Source of the DNA: Leuctra nigra
Lineage: Eukaryota > Arthropoda > Insecta > Plecoptera > Leuctridae
DNA: 64,000 nucleotides
Assembly: GCA_934045905.1 (NCBI GenBank)
Contig: OW203769.1
Coordinates: 18,569,705 to 18,633,704 of the forward strand
Reading direction: 5' to 3'
Shown: one piece after another, positions 32,060 through 43,731 of the stretch
Position numbering within the stretch: the first letter of the stretch is position 1
Layout: the number at the start of each line of letters is the position of its first letter
Program-made: the position numbers and the translations under genes
The notes under the pieces: model-generated
The model's input: the letters and a program-made list of their open reading frames with translations, nothing else
Databases searched by the model: none
What the model was told of the DNA's origin: nothing

Positions 32060-34010
32060 CTTACATAAATAATTATAGTGCTAAATTTGTGAAATTCATT
32101 TTTTTTTTAATAATGTGATATGGCAGCTATTTTGACATGGAGCGTTTTTTTTATACCGAAATACCGAATATACTTTTGACATTGATTAGCAATTTTTGAA
32201 TTAACAGCTTTCCCCACATTCGATTTCGTTAGCTGAAGGTACACTTTTAGGCATCTAGAGACATTATGATGGTAGGTACTTAAATTAGTTATCTTCCTCG
32301 GACCATTTGCCATGAGAAATTCATTAGGTTGACTGCGAGTTTATGGTTCAGGAATTTTTGATACATTTTGTTTTTCCTGTTCTTTTGTACACGAGATCAA
32401 TGTATTTGTCTGTCCGGTAAATGAACTGTAGCTGGTCACTCATCTACTTTTACGGGGACTGAGAAAAGGTTGTCTAATAATACTGCAATCAATGATTTCC
32501 TAGCTACAGAATACTGACAGAATAGCATCAAACTGTTTACTTGATAACTGTGTCTATCAAAACATAATGCAGCTCGCTACAAACCAAACGTAACCTCCAA
32601 CAACACTGCAAGTCCAGCCGATAGCGTATCTTCCACATAACTACACGTAGGAAGCAAAATACATCTAGATTCTTGTTCAAATACTCACATCGTATGTGTG
32701 TCTCAGTTACAATCCCGTTTTATTCTGATTTTACAAGAAATTTGCTTTGAAATATCAGAGAAAGTACACGACGTTGATTTCTACCATATTTCTTTAGCGA
32801 TGTAAGCTCTGCTGGACACAAGTACAGGAGAGCCAACACGAAAAAAACAACTTACTGTACGGACAACTTGGTAAGTATTGTAATGAAGGAGTAAAATTTC
32901 ACTTACTTCGTTGTATATTAATAGTTCTCTCCGTTGGGTAATGTATGCAGTATGCTAACTGACATAGAAATATAATGACAGCTAGGAGCCTAAAATACTG
33001 TGTTTATTTAAACAGTGCTCGTGTTTTGACATCTTTTATTATTTTTAAACAAATTTGTGAACAGATATCATAAACATTTTAGGTTATCATTCGCTTGGAA
33101 ATGTTCATATCTTTATATAGCTTTGTCCAGTTGGCACTCTAGTCCTGAAATTAAGTTGTTTTTTATGTTGGCTCTCCTGTACTTGTGTTCAGCTTACCTC
33201 GGTAAATGAAGTGTGGAAGAAATAAACGTCGTGTACTTTCTCTGTTATGTCAATGCAAATATCTAGTTAAATCAAAATAAAACGGGATTGTAATTGAGAA
33301 ACACGTACAATGTGAGTATTTAATCATGTATCTAGGTATATTTTGCTTTCTACGTAAAGTTATGGAAGATAAGCTACCTATCGGCTGGACTTGCCGTGTT
33401 GTTTGCCTGTTGGAGGTTACGTTTGGTTTGTAGCGAGCTGCATGTTGTTTTGATACACAATAGTTAGAAAGTAAACATTGGTAAACAGTTTGATATTATT
33501 CCGTCAGTATTCTGTAGCTAGGAAATAATTGATGGCTGTATTATTATACAATGTTTTCAATGTTCACGTAAAAGTACCTAGACGAGTGATAGCATTTAAC
33601 TGACAGACACAATAATAATTGACCTCCCTCACAAGACCAGGCAAAACAAATTGTGTCAAAACATCCCTCAACCTAAGACTCCAGTTCCCTACTTCATTTC
33701 TTCTATAGCAAGAGCTCCGTTGAAAATACTCAATTTAGGTAGGTACCTGCATAATGTCTCGGAAATGTAGTAGGTAGGTAGGTACATTAGAAATTAACCT
33801 TCAGCAAACTAAGTCGAAAAGTGGTGTATTTTTTAAAGAAATAAAGCTGTTAATTCAAAAATGGCAAATCAATGTAAAAACTATACTAAAGAAGAATTCA
33901 CATCGGCATAAAAACACTTAACACTCTGTGTAAAAATGGCTGCCAAGTCACCTTTAAAAAATTGGTTAATTTCAAAACATTATCACTCCCTAATAATTGA
34001 TGTTTTCAAA
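32060..34010. mobile_element. Large foldback element, about 1.95 kb
   Basis: The left arm (TGATATGGCAGCTATTTTGACATGGAG; CATAACTACACGTAGGAAGC; GCTGGACACAAGTACAGGAGAGCCAAC) is mirrored by the right arm (TTGGCTCTCCTGTACTTGTGTTCAGC; CTCTGTGTAAAAATGGCTGCCAAGTC). Arms are about 750 bp, centre about 33020. No coding frame. Related: 20865-22450 and 39600-40250. Confidence 0.8.
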
Positions 34011-34089
34011 TGGCCAAGAACAATTCAAGAATTGTGTTTCAAAAATTGTGTTTGTGACACAATTGTGTTGTGTCTGTATTTACAGACTT

Positions 34090-35600
34090 TTTACCAACAT
34101 CTTGCTCCAATTCATATTTTTCTTGTTCAATTGATCAACACAAGTAACCAAAAAAAAATTAGCTCGATTGGTCCTGTTTATCCCTGACTAATCCCGATTT
34201 CTAACATTCAATTTCAAACTTGCCGCTTGGCCACGCTGACGTCATCGTGGGCTCACCGCCTAGTAGGCAGGCAGGGTAGCAGGCGGGCGGTGGCGGCGGA
34301 CGACTTCAACCGTGATTTAAATTAGTTGGGAAAGTACGTACGGTCGAGTGAGCAATGTCATCGTCTAAGGTTAAATGTCTACGAAAAATCCTTACTTATT
34401 CGAACCGACCTCTACAAACGACGAATTACACAAGATAAATTTAAAAAATATTGAAAACAGAGCCAGGGTAGAAACTTTTGGCGGCAGAGCTGGTAACCGT
34501 GATTAGTGTAGGTGCGTGTTTTGTCAAATAATGCCGACGGACATGGAATCTTTGAGTGACTAAGATGATTGCATTGTCTTGAGCGGAAGCTTCCTCTTTC
34601 TCGAACTATCTTTACTGCAAGACGGCAAGCGAAATCAATCACATCTAATAATTTACATTTCTCAATATTTTGCAGGTATGAAGATTTTCGTCCCTTTAAC
34701 AGGACCCAGATGCAAGTATACCTATTTAGAATGCATCTGGGCCAAATCCACACTTTTGTGTGATGTGTATTTTATTTAACTAACCATCTAGTCATTATAC
34801 ATAATAATTATGTATGCGTAAAATAATATCAGAAGTTAAACTGTACGATTTAATGAAAATGAACTCGGCGCAATATAACCACGTCGTTGACGCGCCGTTA
34901 AAACATAATAATCTAATCTAAATCTAATCTAATCTAATCTAGATTGAATTGATTCAGGTTTACCTAAATTACCGGATGGAACTGCTGTAGATTTTAATCG
35001 GGGAATGAGTTACTTACGGGAAAAAAACCTGTTTTGAGGCGGTTAGAAATTTCAAAATCTTCAGTGTTAAAATGATCAGAACAGACTTATGTAAATTTAC
35101 TCGGCACAAATTTTTCTCGGTTGACTTTGTGTAGTGTAACCATTGCCGCTGCAGTTGAGGTGATTTTGTGAATGACGGAAGTCTATGGAATGACACACTT
35201 TTTGTGTCACTTTTGCTTTTCAAAGATTGTTATTACACTCATACACAGATTAACGTTGAACCATGTTGATAAAATAAAACTAAATACCAAAATAAAAAGA
35301 AATTCACTTGTAAATTAATACATAAAGATACTTCGCTGCACTATCAAAACTAGAACACAAATCGAACACTCTCTGAGGAATGTGACAGGAGACTGTCTCG
35401 CCACGCGCCGTACGCATTCTTGCTGTCCATCCGGTGCGAGGGTTGAACAGGTAGAGCCCACGATGACGTCAGGTGCTGCTTTTACAAAATAGCTCCTAAC
35501 TCGGCGAAGGAATTTTTTTACATTTTTTTTGTAAGGAAAATTTAGTAAGTTCGCTAAGATTATAAATTTAAAAAAATATTTGGAGCAAGATGTTGGAATT
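34090..35600. mobile_element. Second THAP-type DNA transposon remnant
   Basis: CCAACATCTTGCTCCAATTC (34093) mirrors GGAGCAAGATGTTGGAATT (35581), and CTGACGTCATCGTGGGCTC (34236) mirrors GAGCCCACGATGACGTCAG (35455). The interior has a degraded THAP frame at 34990-35230. The minus ORF at 34412-34753 is unrecognised. A TCTAA repeat lies at about 34912-34950. Confidence 0.7.
34990..35230 (-). pseudogene. Degraded THAP domain
   Basis: One frame gives SVSFHRLPSFTKSPQLQRQW. After a shift, the next gives REKFVPSKFT, a stop, then VCSDHFNTEDFE and GFFP. The order F-P-W-VCSDHF is that of THAP domains. The N-terminal Cys pair is broken by further shifts near 35240. At least one frameshift and one internal stop show it is dead. 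Confidence 0.65.
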
Positions 35601-35609
35601 ACTTTAAAG

Positions 35610-36540
35610 ATTTTAGAAACATAAATACTTATCGATGCTTGCCGAGGCCAATTTTTGATGTCACTATTTTCACTGCAGACTATTTAGATTAAAAACTTGA
35701 CTGTTAAGAGTGTTAATTATTGAGGGAGCGTCTCCTTTTCTCTCTTTTGGCACGAACCTCTTCTGATTTCTTCTGTTACCTACTGACGATAAAAAAGGTT
35801 TCGCCGTTTGTTCGAAAATAGAATTTTGCACACAGTAGGTACAAACCATTGCATGGGGTTTGCTGAACTTGTATTTTTTTAAATCAGTGATTGACTGAAC
35901 ACAAATAAAATATCTTTCGATTGATAAGTCACATAAGTTTTAATTTAAAATCCCTTCTCAAGACTAATATGCCGTATTTTATTTATTTCCAACAATAAAT
36001 TGTTCAAGTATTTACAGACTTTTTGCCATTTCAAGATTTTAGAAGGAGTTGAGTTATTTTTTTTTAAATAAGCACAAGTCATTCACATATGTTATTCAGT
36101 TCTTCCAGAACCAGAGTGTATATAAACATGGAAGTTGGAAAGTCGAAAAGAAAATTGTATCGTGTCGTATCGTGTACCTATCGTGTTTGCTTGGAGATTT
36201 TGCACGTGCTTGCTCTTCATCGCGTTACACTGAGCGTTTTCCTCGGTCATATTTTGTAATATATTATTAATAATATTAATAATTAATTAGCTCTTGGCTT
36301 GTACGCTAGATATACGTTAATGTCTATGAAACTGGTTCAGTTCAATGATCTCAATTAATATGGCGGCAAAATATGTTAGGCTACCTACATAATTAAATTT
36401 TTACCAAAAATAGAACATTATTGAAAGGAAGATGTTGTTGATCTCAAACGAAACGTATTAAGTTACTTTTCTTAGTAATGGGCGATTCCCAAACAAATCA
36501 AAGAAAAAATTAAATTATGCCTTAATATTTTTATATAACC
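35610..36540. repeat. Inverted partner of the ZNF1 upstream flank
   Basis: It mirrors 19130-19480 and 20640-20900 (see that entry), placing ZNF3 and ZNF1 in one inverted segmental duplication. Includes GCGTCTCCTTTTCTCTCTTTTGGCACGAACC, which also recurs at 40395-40440. Confidence 0.7.
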
Positions 36541-36835
36541 TGTGACATATCTCTCTTTCGTATTTCAATATGTTTTCTTCTTTTTTTGGGGACATTTTGT
36601 GTATTGTTTAATGTTTATCTTGATTTTTCTTTACAGCATAAGTTTTAGTTTAGTTTTATAATGAGTTTGTTAAATGGTAGTAGTAGGTATTGATTGGGAT
36701 TTGATATGTTTATGTTTTATGTTTATGTGTAGTACCTACTCCTGCTGAAAAGCTTAATTTATTTTATAGCTTAGCAGGACGAAGTATATAATACATTTCA
36801 TGTTTCATTATATGTTTAATCACAGAAACAATATA

Positions 36836-37796
36836 CTTGGAAAACGCTCTGAGTAACGCGTTGATGAGCGGGCACGATACACGCAACACTTCGAAACGAA
36901 ATTCTGTTTTTCGAAAATGTCCTTAAAAGCCATAACTCTTGAATTTCGTCACAGACTTGTATGAAAATCTCCAACAATTCCTAAAATATTGGTCCCAATA
37001 ACCATGCAAAGTTTTAAGTTGATCGATAGAACCTTGAACCTTTATGATTGAATGGTTCCTTGTTAATTTCCAAAAATCACAGGATCTCGTTCAAAAAATA
37101 TATCTGGGACCACTCATATGATATAAGTGTGTGTACACAATATTATATCAATCTGTTGAATGGTCATATCAGTTTCATAATATACGTTTGAAAGTTTCTG
37201 CTCTAAAATCCTTGAAGTGAAGATTCGAAGATGCCGTGAAATGTGAAATTCGAGAAATATGACAGCCAACACGCAAACTATCCGTAAACTGTCAATAACT
37301 TTTGAATTTAAACACAGTTTAGTCTGAAAATTGTCAAAAGTACAGATAATGTAGGACCTAATGACCATGCAAAGATTTAAGTAGATCGGTCAAACAGTTC
37401 CGGTTTAAATTTCAAAAAGCATATGATTTTTTTTTTAATTTCAACCAATTGGAGGATTTAGCTGAAAATTTGTAAAATAAGAGAAAATGTTGGTCTTAAT
37501 GACCATGCAAAATATAAGGTTGATCACATTTGTCGAACACCATTTTCATTTTTCAGCCTATCAGGAGATGTTTATTTAAATTTTAACCAATCGATGGATT
37601 TCAAAAAAAAAAATAATGTCAGCAAACAGAAAAGGTTGTCTCTACATGTGTGCAAAATTTCAGATCGATCGGTGAAACGGTGCGACTTCTATTGCTCCAG
37701 AAAACAGCCAAAAGTAAAAACAAAACAAACCAAAAAAAACAGAGGTCTGTGTCAAAAGAGTAAAAAAGAGACGCTCGCTTCGCTCGCTCAATAAAC
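36836..37796 (+). repeat. Family A dispersed repeat, copy 2
   Basis: It begins GGAAAACGCTCTGAGTAACGCG and ends GAGACGCTCGCTTCGCTCGCTCAATAA. It stops about 110 bases upstream of the ZNF3 start codon and separates ZNF3 from the duplicated flank at 35610-36540. Confidence 0.75.
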
Positions 37797-37908
37797 AATA
37801 AATCGTTTCTGACTTTCTATGATTTTTATGAAATTAGGCACATTCGAAAGTCCAACGTATTGTTGGTGTTTAATTTCGGCAATTGCTTTGTTGCAGAGAG
37901 GAAATATC

Positions 37909-39147
37909 ATGGCGCTGCAACACGGCAGCATGGTGATCAAATCTGAGCCAGAAGATTATGAAGATGCCAACATCGAATTGAACCATGTTAATTCAGCTAC
38001 ACCCATCCAGCCAACAAAAGACGGCTTGCTACCACCACAGCAAAACATCAATGAAGACTCGTTGGATATTCCCATTAAATCTGAAGTTGACACTGAATTG
38101 CCCAACGAGGATAACGATGCTATTCAACCAAGTCAAGACACAGATCCACTTGTTGATCACACCATAGAGAAGATCTATTCGTGCTCCATCTGCAGTTTCA
38201 ATACTTACTTCGAATGCTCCCATGCCGAACACAAGTTCAGTCATTCCTTGCAGATGAACCAAGTGAGGCAGTGTTCCGTGTTTCTGAACAGATGTGATTC
38301 AACCTGCAGTTCAAGCAACACTCTGCCGTCTTCTAGCGAGGATAACGATCCCGGCCATGTTGTTGATATGGATCAACCAGGAACCAGCCAGCTTCCCAGA
38401 GACATGCTCTACTCTTGTGAACGCTACAGTTACCAGTGTAACTCCAAACGGAACCTTGTGGGTCACAAGCTGAGTCATGCCTTGAAGAAGTACCAAGTGA
38501 ACAAGTGCTCTGTGTTTCTCACCCGATGTGATTCAACCTGCTGTTCAAACAACACTCTGCCGTCTTCTAGCGAGGATCACACTGTACAAAGTCAAGACAC
38601 AGATCCACTAAACAACAGCCTCGTACCTCCCAGAGACTTGCTCTTCTCTTGTGAACTCTGCAGTTACCAGGGCAACTCTAAACGCAACCTTGCGCAACAC
38701 AAGAGACGTAATCATTGCAAGAAGAAGCATCAATGTGACCTATGTGATTATAGTACACAGGAGAAGAACAAACTTGTAAGACACCAGCGTATGCATTCAG
38801 GAGAGCGACCATACGCATGCGACGTCTGCTCATTCAAGGCCGCCTCAAGCGGTAATCTGACGCAACACAAACGTCGTCATTTAAAAGAGAAGAGATTCAA
38901 ATGCAACCAGTGTGACTTTGGATCTCACGAGAGAAGCAATCTTGTAGTTCACATGCGCACTCATACTGGTGAGCGTCCATATGCTTGTGACATATGCAAG
39001 TTCACATGTGCGAAGAGTAGTAATCTGGTCGATCACAAACGTATACATTCACAGGAGAAGAAGTTCCAATGCGCACAGTGTGACTATGGATCTCACACTA
39101 AGTACGAACTTGTACGTCACCTGCGCAAGCATTCCGGAGAGAGTTAA
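37909..39147 (+). CDS. C2H2 zinc-finger protein ZNF3, 412 residues
   Basis: ATG at 37909 (MALQHGSMVIKSEPEDYED), directly after a GCTTTGTTGCAG acceptor and 12 bases of exon; stop TAA. The layout is as in ZNF1: acidic N-terminus with IKSE motifs, fingers a and b with CSVFL.RCDSTC spacers, then c to h. Finger b reads YSCERYSYQ, so its second Cys is Tyr and it probably cannot hold zinc. Finger c has H-x4-H (QHKRRNH). The other fingers are intact, so the protein could still bind DNA. The open frame extends upstream to 37819, but that is intron and family A flank. Identity to ZNF1 and ZNF2 is high at the DNA level, including the intron end. Confidence 0.87.
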   Translation: MALQHGSMVIKSEPEDYEDANIELNHVNSATPIQPTKDGLLPPQQNINEDSLDIPIKSEVDTELPNEDNDAIQPSQDTDPLVDHTIEKIYSCSICSFNTYFECSHAEHKFSHSLQMNQVRQCSVFLNRCDSTCSSSNTLPSSSEDNDPGHVVDMDQPGTSQLPRDMLYSCERYSYQCNSKRNLVGHKLSHALKKYQVNKCSVFLTRCDSTCCSNNTLPSSSEDHTVQSQDTDPLNNSLVPPRDLLFSCELCSYQGNSKRNLAQHKRRNHCKKKHQCDLCDYSTQEKNKLVRHQRMHSGERPYACDVCSFKAASSGNLTQHKRRHLKEKRFKCNQCDFGSHERSNLVVHMRTHTGERPYACDICKFTCAKSSNLVDHKRIHSQEKKFQCAQCDYGSHTKYELVRHLRKHSGES

Positions 39148-39590
39148 TTCGCATGTGTCATATGTTCCATCAAGATCGCATCAAGCGCAACCTTTTAATA
39201 CGCAGTCTTCGATATTCTTAACAGATGGTGTTCATTTGCAATCGATATGTCTAAATAGCGAGCATTACTACTTGTAATCCACTGAAACATGATTCAGGGA
39301 GAGCGGCTGTATGCTTGTGCCAGTACAAGTGTGACACTAGCAGCGAGCTTCTCCTGCACGAGTTGAAGCATACGTCTGTCAAGCTGCTAACACAAATAAC
39401 CTAATAATGCGTGTGTTCTCTTTCATGCCGCATTCAAGTAGAATCCTACTAGTGTTTTAATCAATCTATACTAGGTAGATTTGGCCTCTTTACATTATGT
39501 CATGTTTCTATTTCTGAAATAATTTGATTATTGAATAATATAAGTGGTTTATTTTATATTGCGTGCGCCTAATTTAGTAGCTGCATGAAA
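39148..39590 (+). other. 3' flank of ZNF3 with vestigial fingers
   Basis: Right after the stop, codons read FACVICS-like (TTCGCATGTGTCATATGTTCC). At 39300-39375 a decayed finger remains: YAC..., then QYKCDTSSELLLHELKHT with C-x12-H-x3-H spacing, but bases between the two cysteines are missing. Homology to the ZNF1 flank ends at TAGCTGCAT near 39587. Confidence 0.7.
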
Positions 39591-39599
39591 TAAAATGAA

Positions 39600-40500
39600 A
39601 TAAAATGCCGTTTACAATTCATAATAATTATATTAGTTATCTCCGTTGTGTAAAGTATGCAGTTTGCCAACTGGCATAAAAATATAATGGCAGCTAAGGA
39701 GCCAATAAAATAGTCCTAATTTATTCAGTGATAGTATTCACTATCTTTTATTATTTTTAATTTAAACATATTTATTTGTGATTTGATATTTAAAAAATTA
39801 TACCAAACCATTCGCTGTAAAAATGTTAATATCTTCGACGGGAAATAATGTAGTATATTTTTTACATGTTGGCATTTTTAGGCCTGTAACTCCGTTGTTG
39901 TTTGTCATGTTGGCTCTCCTGGGGGGCTTATTCCTGAAAAAAGTGAGAGTGAGTATGAGAAAAAATAGTGAGAAAATCAGTATCAGCCAATAGAATCTAA
40001 ACCTGCTGGATTCTTATTGGTTGATAACAATTTTCACATACTCACTCTCACTTTTTTCAGGAATAGGATCCCTGTTAATTAAAAAATGGCAAATTAATGT
40101 CAAAAACATACTAAAGAAGAATTCACATCGGCATAAAAAACCTCTGTATAAAAATAGCTGCCAAGTCACCTTTTATAAAATTGGTAATTTCAAAAAATTT
40201 GCACTATCATAATTGATGTTTTCAAAAAATGGGCAAAAGCAACCCTTTCATTCAAGAATAATTGTTTTTCAAATTAACATTAATTACCTACTTATCGATG
40301 CTTGTCGAAGCCAATTTTTTGATGTCACTATTTTCACTGTAGACTATTAATAGATAGGAAACATGACTGTTATCTCAGATTGTTAATTAATGAGGGAGCG
40401 TCTCCTTTTCTGTCTTCTGGCCCGAACCTCTGCTGATTTCTTCTGTTACTGACTGTTACTTTAAATTTAAAATAGAACGGATTGGCCGATCAACTTTAAA
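39600..40500. repeat. Deleted relative of the 32060-34010 foldback, with a MITE
   Basis: TATCTCCGTTGTGTAAAGTATGCAG matches 32935-32955, and CTCTGTATAAAAATAGCTGCCAAGTCACC matches the right end at 33930-33960. 39925-40072 is a copy of the 165-bp MITE. 40285-40450 repeats 35625-35800. Confidence 0.65.
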
Positions 40501-40848
40501 CTTTGCGTGGCCATTGGTACCAACATTTTAGGTATTTTTGCCAATTTTCAGTCTAACCTGTCGTTATTTTCAAAAGATTTTGTCTATTTAAGGACATTTT
40601 ATTCAATAATCTTGAAATATTTGAAAAATTTATACTCATTTTCATCCCTGACTTCTTTAAGCTTCTACTCCAAGGCCTGTAGAGCAGCCAAGCAGTCCAT
40701 AATTTACAGTACAATGAAAGCATTTTTGAGCTACGCATATCAAATCGGATGCAGTACGAAGGCCAAATCCTCCATGACAATCATTGAATCAAAATGTCCC
40801 GATTAAGTTAAAATTTTGCATGGTGATCAAGACCAACATTATTTACTA

Positions 40849-41641
40849 GGAAAACGCTCAGTGTAACGCGTTGGTGAGCGAGCACGGGGACGTGCAAATT
40901 CTCGAACCGGAAATGCGTACACAAGCACAGAAAACATATACATCCATATTGAATTGAAATATGATCACTCAATCAACACAACATATTATGCTTTTCATTG
41001 AAACTTGAAAATAATATCTAAGCATCCTGGTAAATATAGCAAATCAGATGCAATTTCACTGGCACTGGAAAACATTCATTTTGATACTTCATTACTGACA
41101 GATATGAAAAATGTTAATAAGTTCATACGTTCTTAACTGATTGGGATGAAATTTTGTAAAATAAGAGACAATGTTGGTCTTAATAATCATGCAAAATATG
41201 AGTTAGATCTGAATTATCGAAGACCGTTTTCATTTTTCAGCCTATCAGGAGATATTTATTTAAATTTTAACCAATGAATGGATTTCAAAAAAATTATGGT
41301 CTTCAAACAGAGAAGGCTGGCTTTACATGTGTGCAAAATTTCAGCTCGATCAAAGAAAAACTCTGACCTGTATAGCCAAAATATGAGTTTGATCAGAATT
41401 ATCGAAGACCGTTTTCATTTTTCAGCCTATCGGGAGATGTTTATTTAAATTTTAACCAATGAATGGATTGAAAAAAAAATTGGGGCCTGCAAACACAGAA
41501 GGTTGGTTTTACATGTGTGCAAAATTTCAGATCGATAGGTGAAACGGTGCGACCTGTGTATCGTCTATTAACAGACAAAAAAAACAGAAGTCAGTGCCAA
41601 AAGAGCCAAAAGGAGACGCTCGCTTCGCTCGCTCAATAATT
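40849..41641 (+). repeat. Left arm of a 2.9-kb inverted repeat (family A copy 3)
   Basis: It runs from AGGAAAACGCTCAGTGTAACGCG to GCTCGCTTCGCTCGCTCAATAAT. The inverted partner is 42930-43731, with shared private details: GGACGTGCAAATTCTCGAACCGG, CACAAGCACAGAAAACATATAC, TCATTACTGACAGATATGAAAAATG. Confidence 0.85.
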
Positions 41642-42149
41642 TTACACATTGTAGCCCAATCAGTCAAGTATTATTTGTCATTTTACATTTTATGGGTTGT
41701 CAAAAGAGATTTCTGGAAAAAGTATGTTGGTAAGTGACGACACAATTGATCTGTTATTCATCCAGAGTATTTATATGGAGATTGGAAAGTTGCAGAGAAA
41801 ATCGTCTTGTGCCGTGTCGTGTATCGTGACTGGGGATGTTGCATGTTCTGTGCTCGCTCATCTGCTTCACCATAACAGCTGTAACTTTACAATAAAGAAG
41901 GTTATCGAAAATCTGACAAAACAGTTGTGCTCAGGAAGAGTCATGCTAAATGCAATGCTGCCAACCGCACCGCTCTCCTATACGCTCCATTGCCGCGCAA
42001 TTCATACAGTCCTGGAACCTTTTGATCAGCCCTCGTATTGCTTCTGAAGCAATATGATGTCTTGCTAATATTTCGACAGCAACATTTTCTGGTTGCAGCA
42101 ACCAGAATTCATGCTAGTAGTCATAGTTATGGTATCTCCAGCCAGAATT

Positions 42150-42805
42150 ATTACTGGAGACCAAGTCTTGAAACTTACGCCTTCAGGACGCAAACGCTCT
42201 CGGACGTCAACAAGTCCCATTTACTGTAAGAATGACGACCTTGAAATCTACTGTAAACTGTCAAGCTTCATTTTGAATAAGGTCTTAAACTTTTAATGAC
42301 TGAATAACATCTGTAATTATAATTATAGTGTTAATAAATTGTTTGCAATAGATTGCTGGATGCCAATCAATTAAATGGCTTAAATTAATGTTTCAATGGC
42401 GATCATTCTTACAGTAAATGGGACTTGTTGACGTCCTAGAGCGTTTGCGTCCTGAAGGCGTAAGTTTCAAGACTTGGCCTCCTGGAGGCCAAGTCTTGAA
42501 ACTTACGCCTTCAGGACGCAAACGCTCTCGGACGTCATAAAGTCCCATTTACTGTAAGAGTGATCGACATTGAAACATAAAGTCAAGCCACTTATTTGAT
42601 TGTCATCCAGCAATCTATTGTAAACAAATTATTAACATTATAAATATTATTACAGATATTATACAGTCATAAAACCTTATTCAAAATTAAGCTAAACAGT
42701 TAAAGGTAGATGTCAAGGTCATCATTCTTATAGTAAATGGGACTTTATGACGTCCTAGAGCGTTTGCGTTCTGAAAGCGTAAGTTTCAAGACTTGGCCTC
42801 CTGGA
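42150..42805. mobile_element. Foldback pair forming a palindrome of about 655 bp
   Basis: An arm of about 85 bp (AAGTCTTGAAACTTACGCC, TCAGGACGCAAACGCTCT, GTCCCATTTACTGTAAGA) occurs four times with alternating orientation: 42160-42230 (+), 42405-42482 (-), 42489-42560 (+), 42717-42800 (-). The two spacers (42236-42400 and 42562-42715) are also inverted copies of each other. The centre is the perfect palindrome TGGCCTCCTGGAGGCCA near 42484. Confidence 0.9.
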
Positions 42806-42929
42806 CCATCCAGAAAAATATTGCTACGTCACTTTTTATTTCTTCCACACAATAGGTAGTACATTTTTTCCGTGTGGTAACCTTGAAATTTGCTATAAAT
42901 TTAATATTTATAGTGTGAAGACTAGAGTA

Positions 42930-43731
42930 TTTTTTTGAGCGAGCGAAGCGAGAGTCTCCTTTTGGCTCTTGTGGCACGGACTTCTGTTTTTTTTTTTTTG
43001 ATTTTGTCTGTTAATAGACGATACACAGGTCGCACCGTTTCACCTATCGATCTGAAATTGTGCACACATGTAAAACCAACCTTCTCTGTTTGCAGGCCCC
43101 AAATTTTTTTTAAATCCATTCATTGGTTAAAATTTAAATAAATATCTCCCGATAGGCTGAAAAATTAAAACGGTCTTCGATAATTCTGATCAAACTCATA
43201 TTTAGGCTATACAGGTCAGAGTTTTTCTTTGATCGAGCTGAAATTTTGCACACATGTGAAGCAGCCTTCTCTGTTTGAAGACCACAATTTTTTTGAAATC
43301 CATTCATTGGTTAAAATTTAAATAAATATCTCCTGATAGGCTGAAAAATGAAAACGGTCTTCGATAATTCAGATCAAACTCATATTTTGCATGATTATTA
43401 AGACCAACATTGTCTCTTATTTTACAAAATTTCACCCCAATCAGTTAAGAACGTATGAACTTATTAACATTTTTCATATCTGTCAGTAATGAAGAATCAA
43501 AATGAATGTTTTCCAGTGCAAGTTGTATCTGATTTGCTATATTTACCAGGATGCTTAGATGTTATATTCAAGTTTCAATGAAAAGCATAATATGTTGTGT
43601 TGATTGAGTGATTATCTTTCAATTCAATATGGATGTATATGTTTTCTGTGCTTGTGTACGCATTTCCGGTTCGAGAATTTGCACGTCCCCGTGCTCGCTC
43701 ACCAACGCGTTACACTGAGCGTTTTCCTAGT
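42930..43731 (-). repeat. Right arm of the 2.9-kb inverted repeat (family A copy 4)
   Basis: It runs from TTGAGCGAGCGAAGCGAGAG to CGTTACACTGAGCGTTTTCCTAG, the inverted counterpart of 40849-41641 with few differences. Confidence 0.85.

Noticed and set aside
34912..34950. TCTAA repeats resembling an insect telomere (CCTAA)
   Set aside because: The unit is AATCT, not CCTAA/TTAGG, it is short, and it lies within a transposon remnant.
41697..42047. 116-residue ORF between the inverted-repeat arms
   Set aside because: Part of it matches non-coding repeat sequence near 36120-36200, and I recognise no domain or start context.
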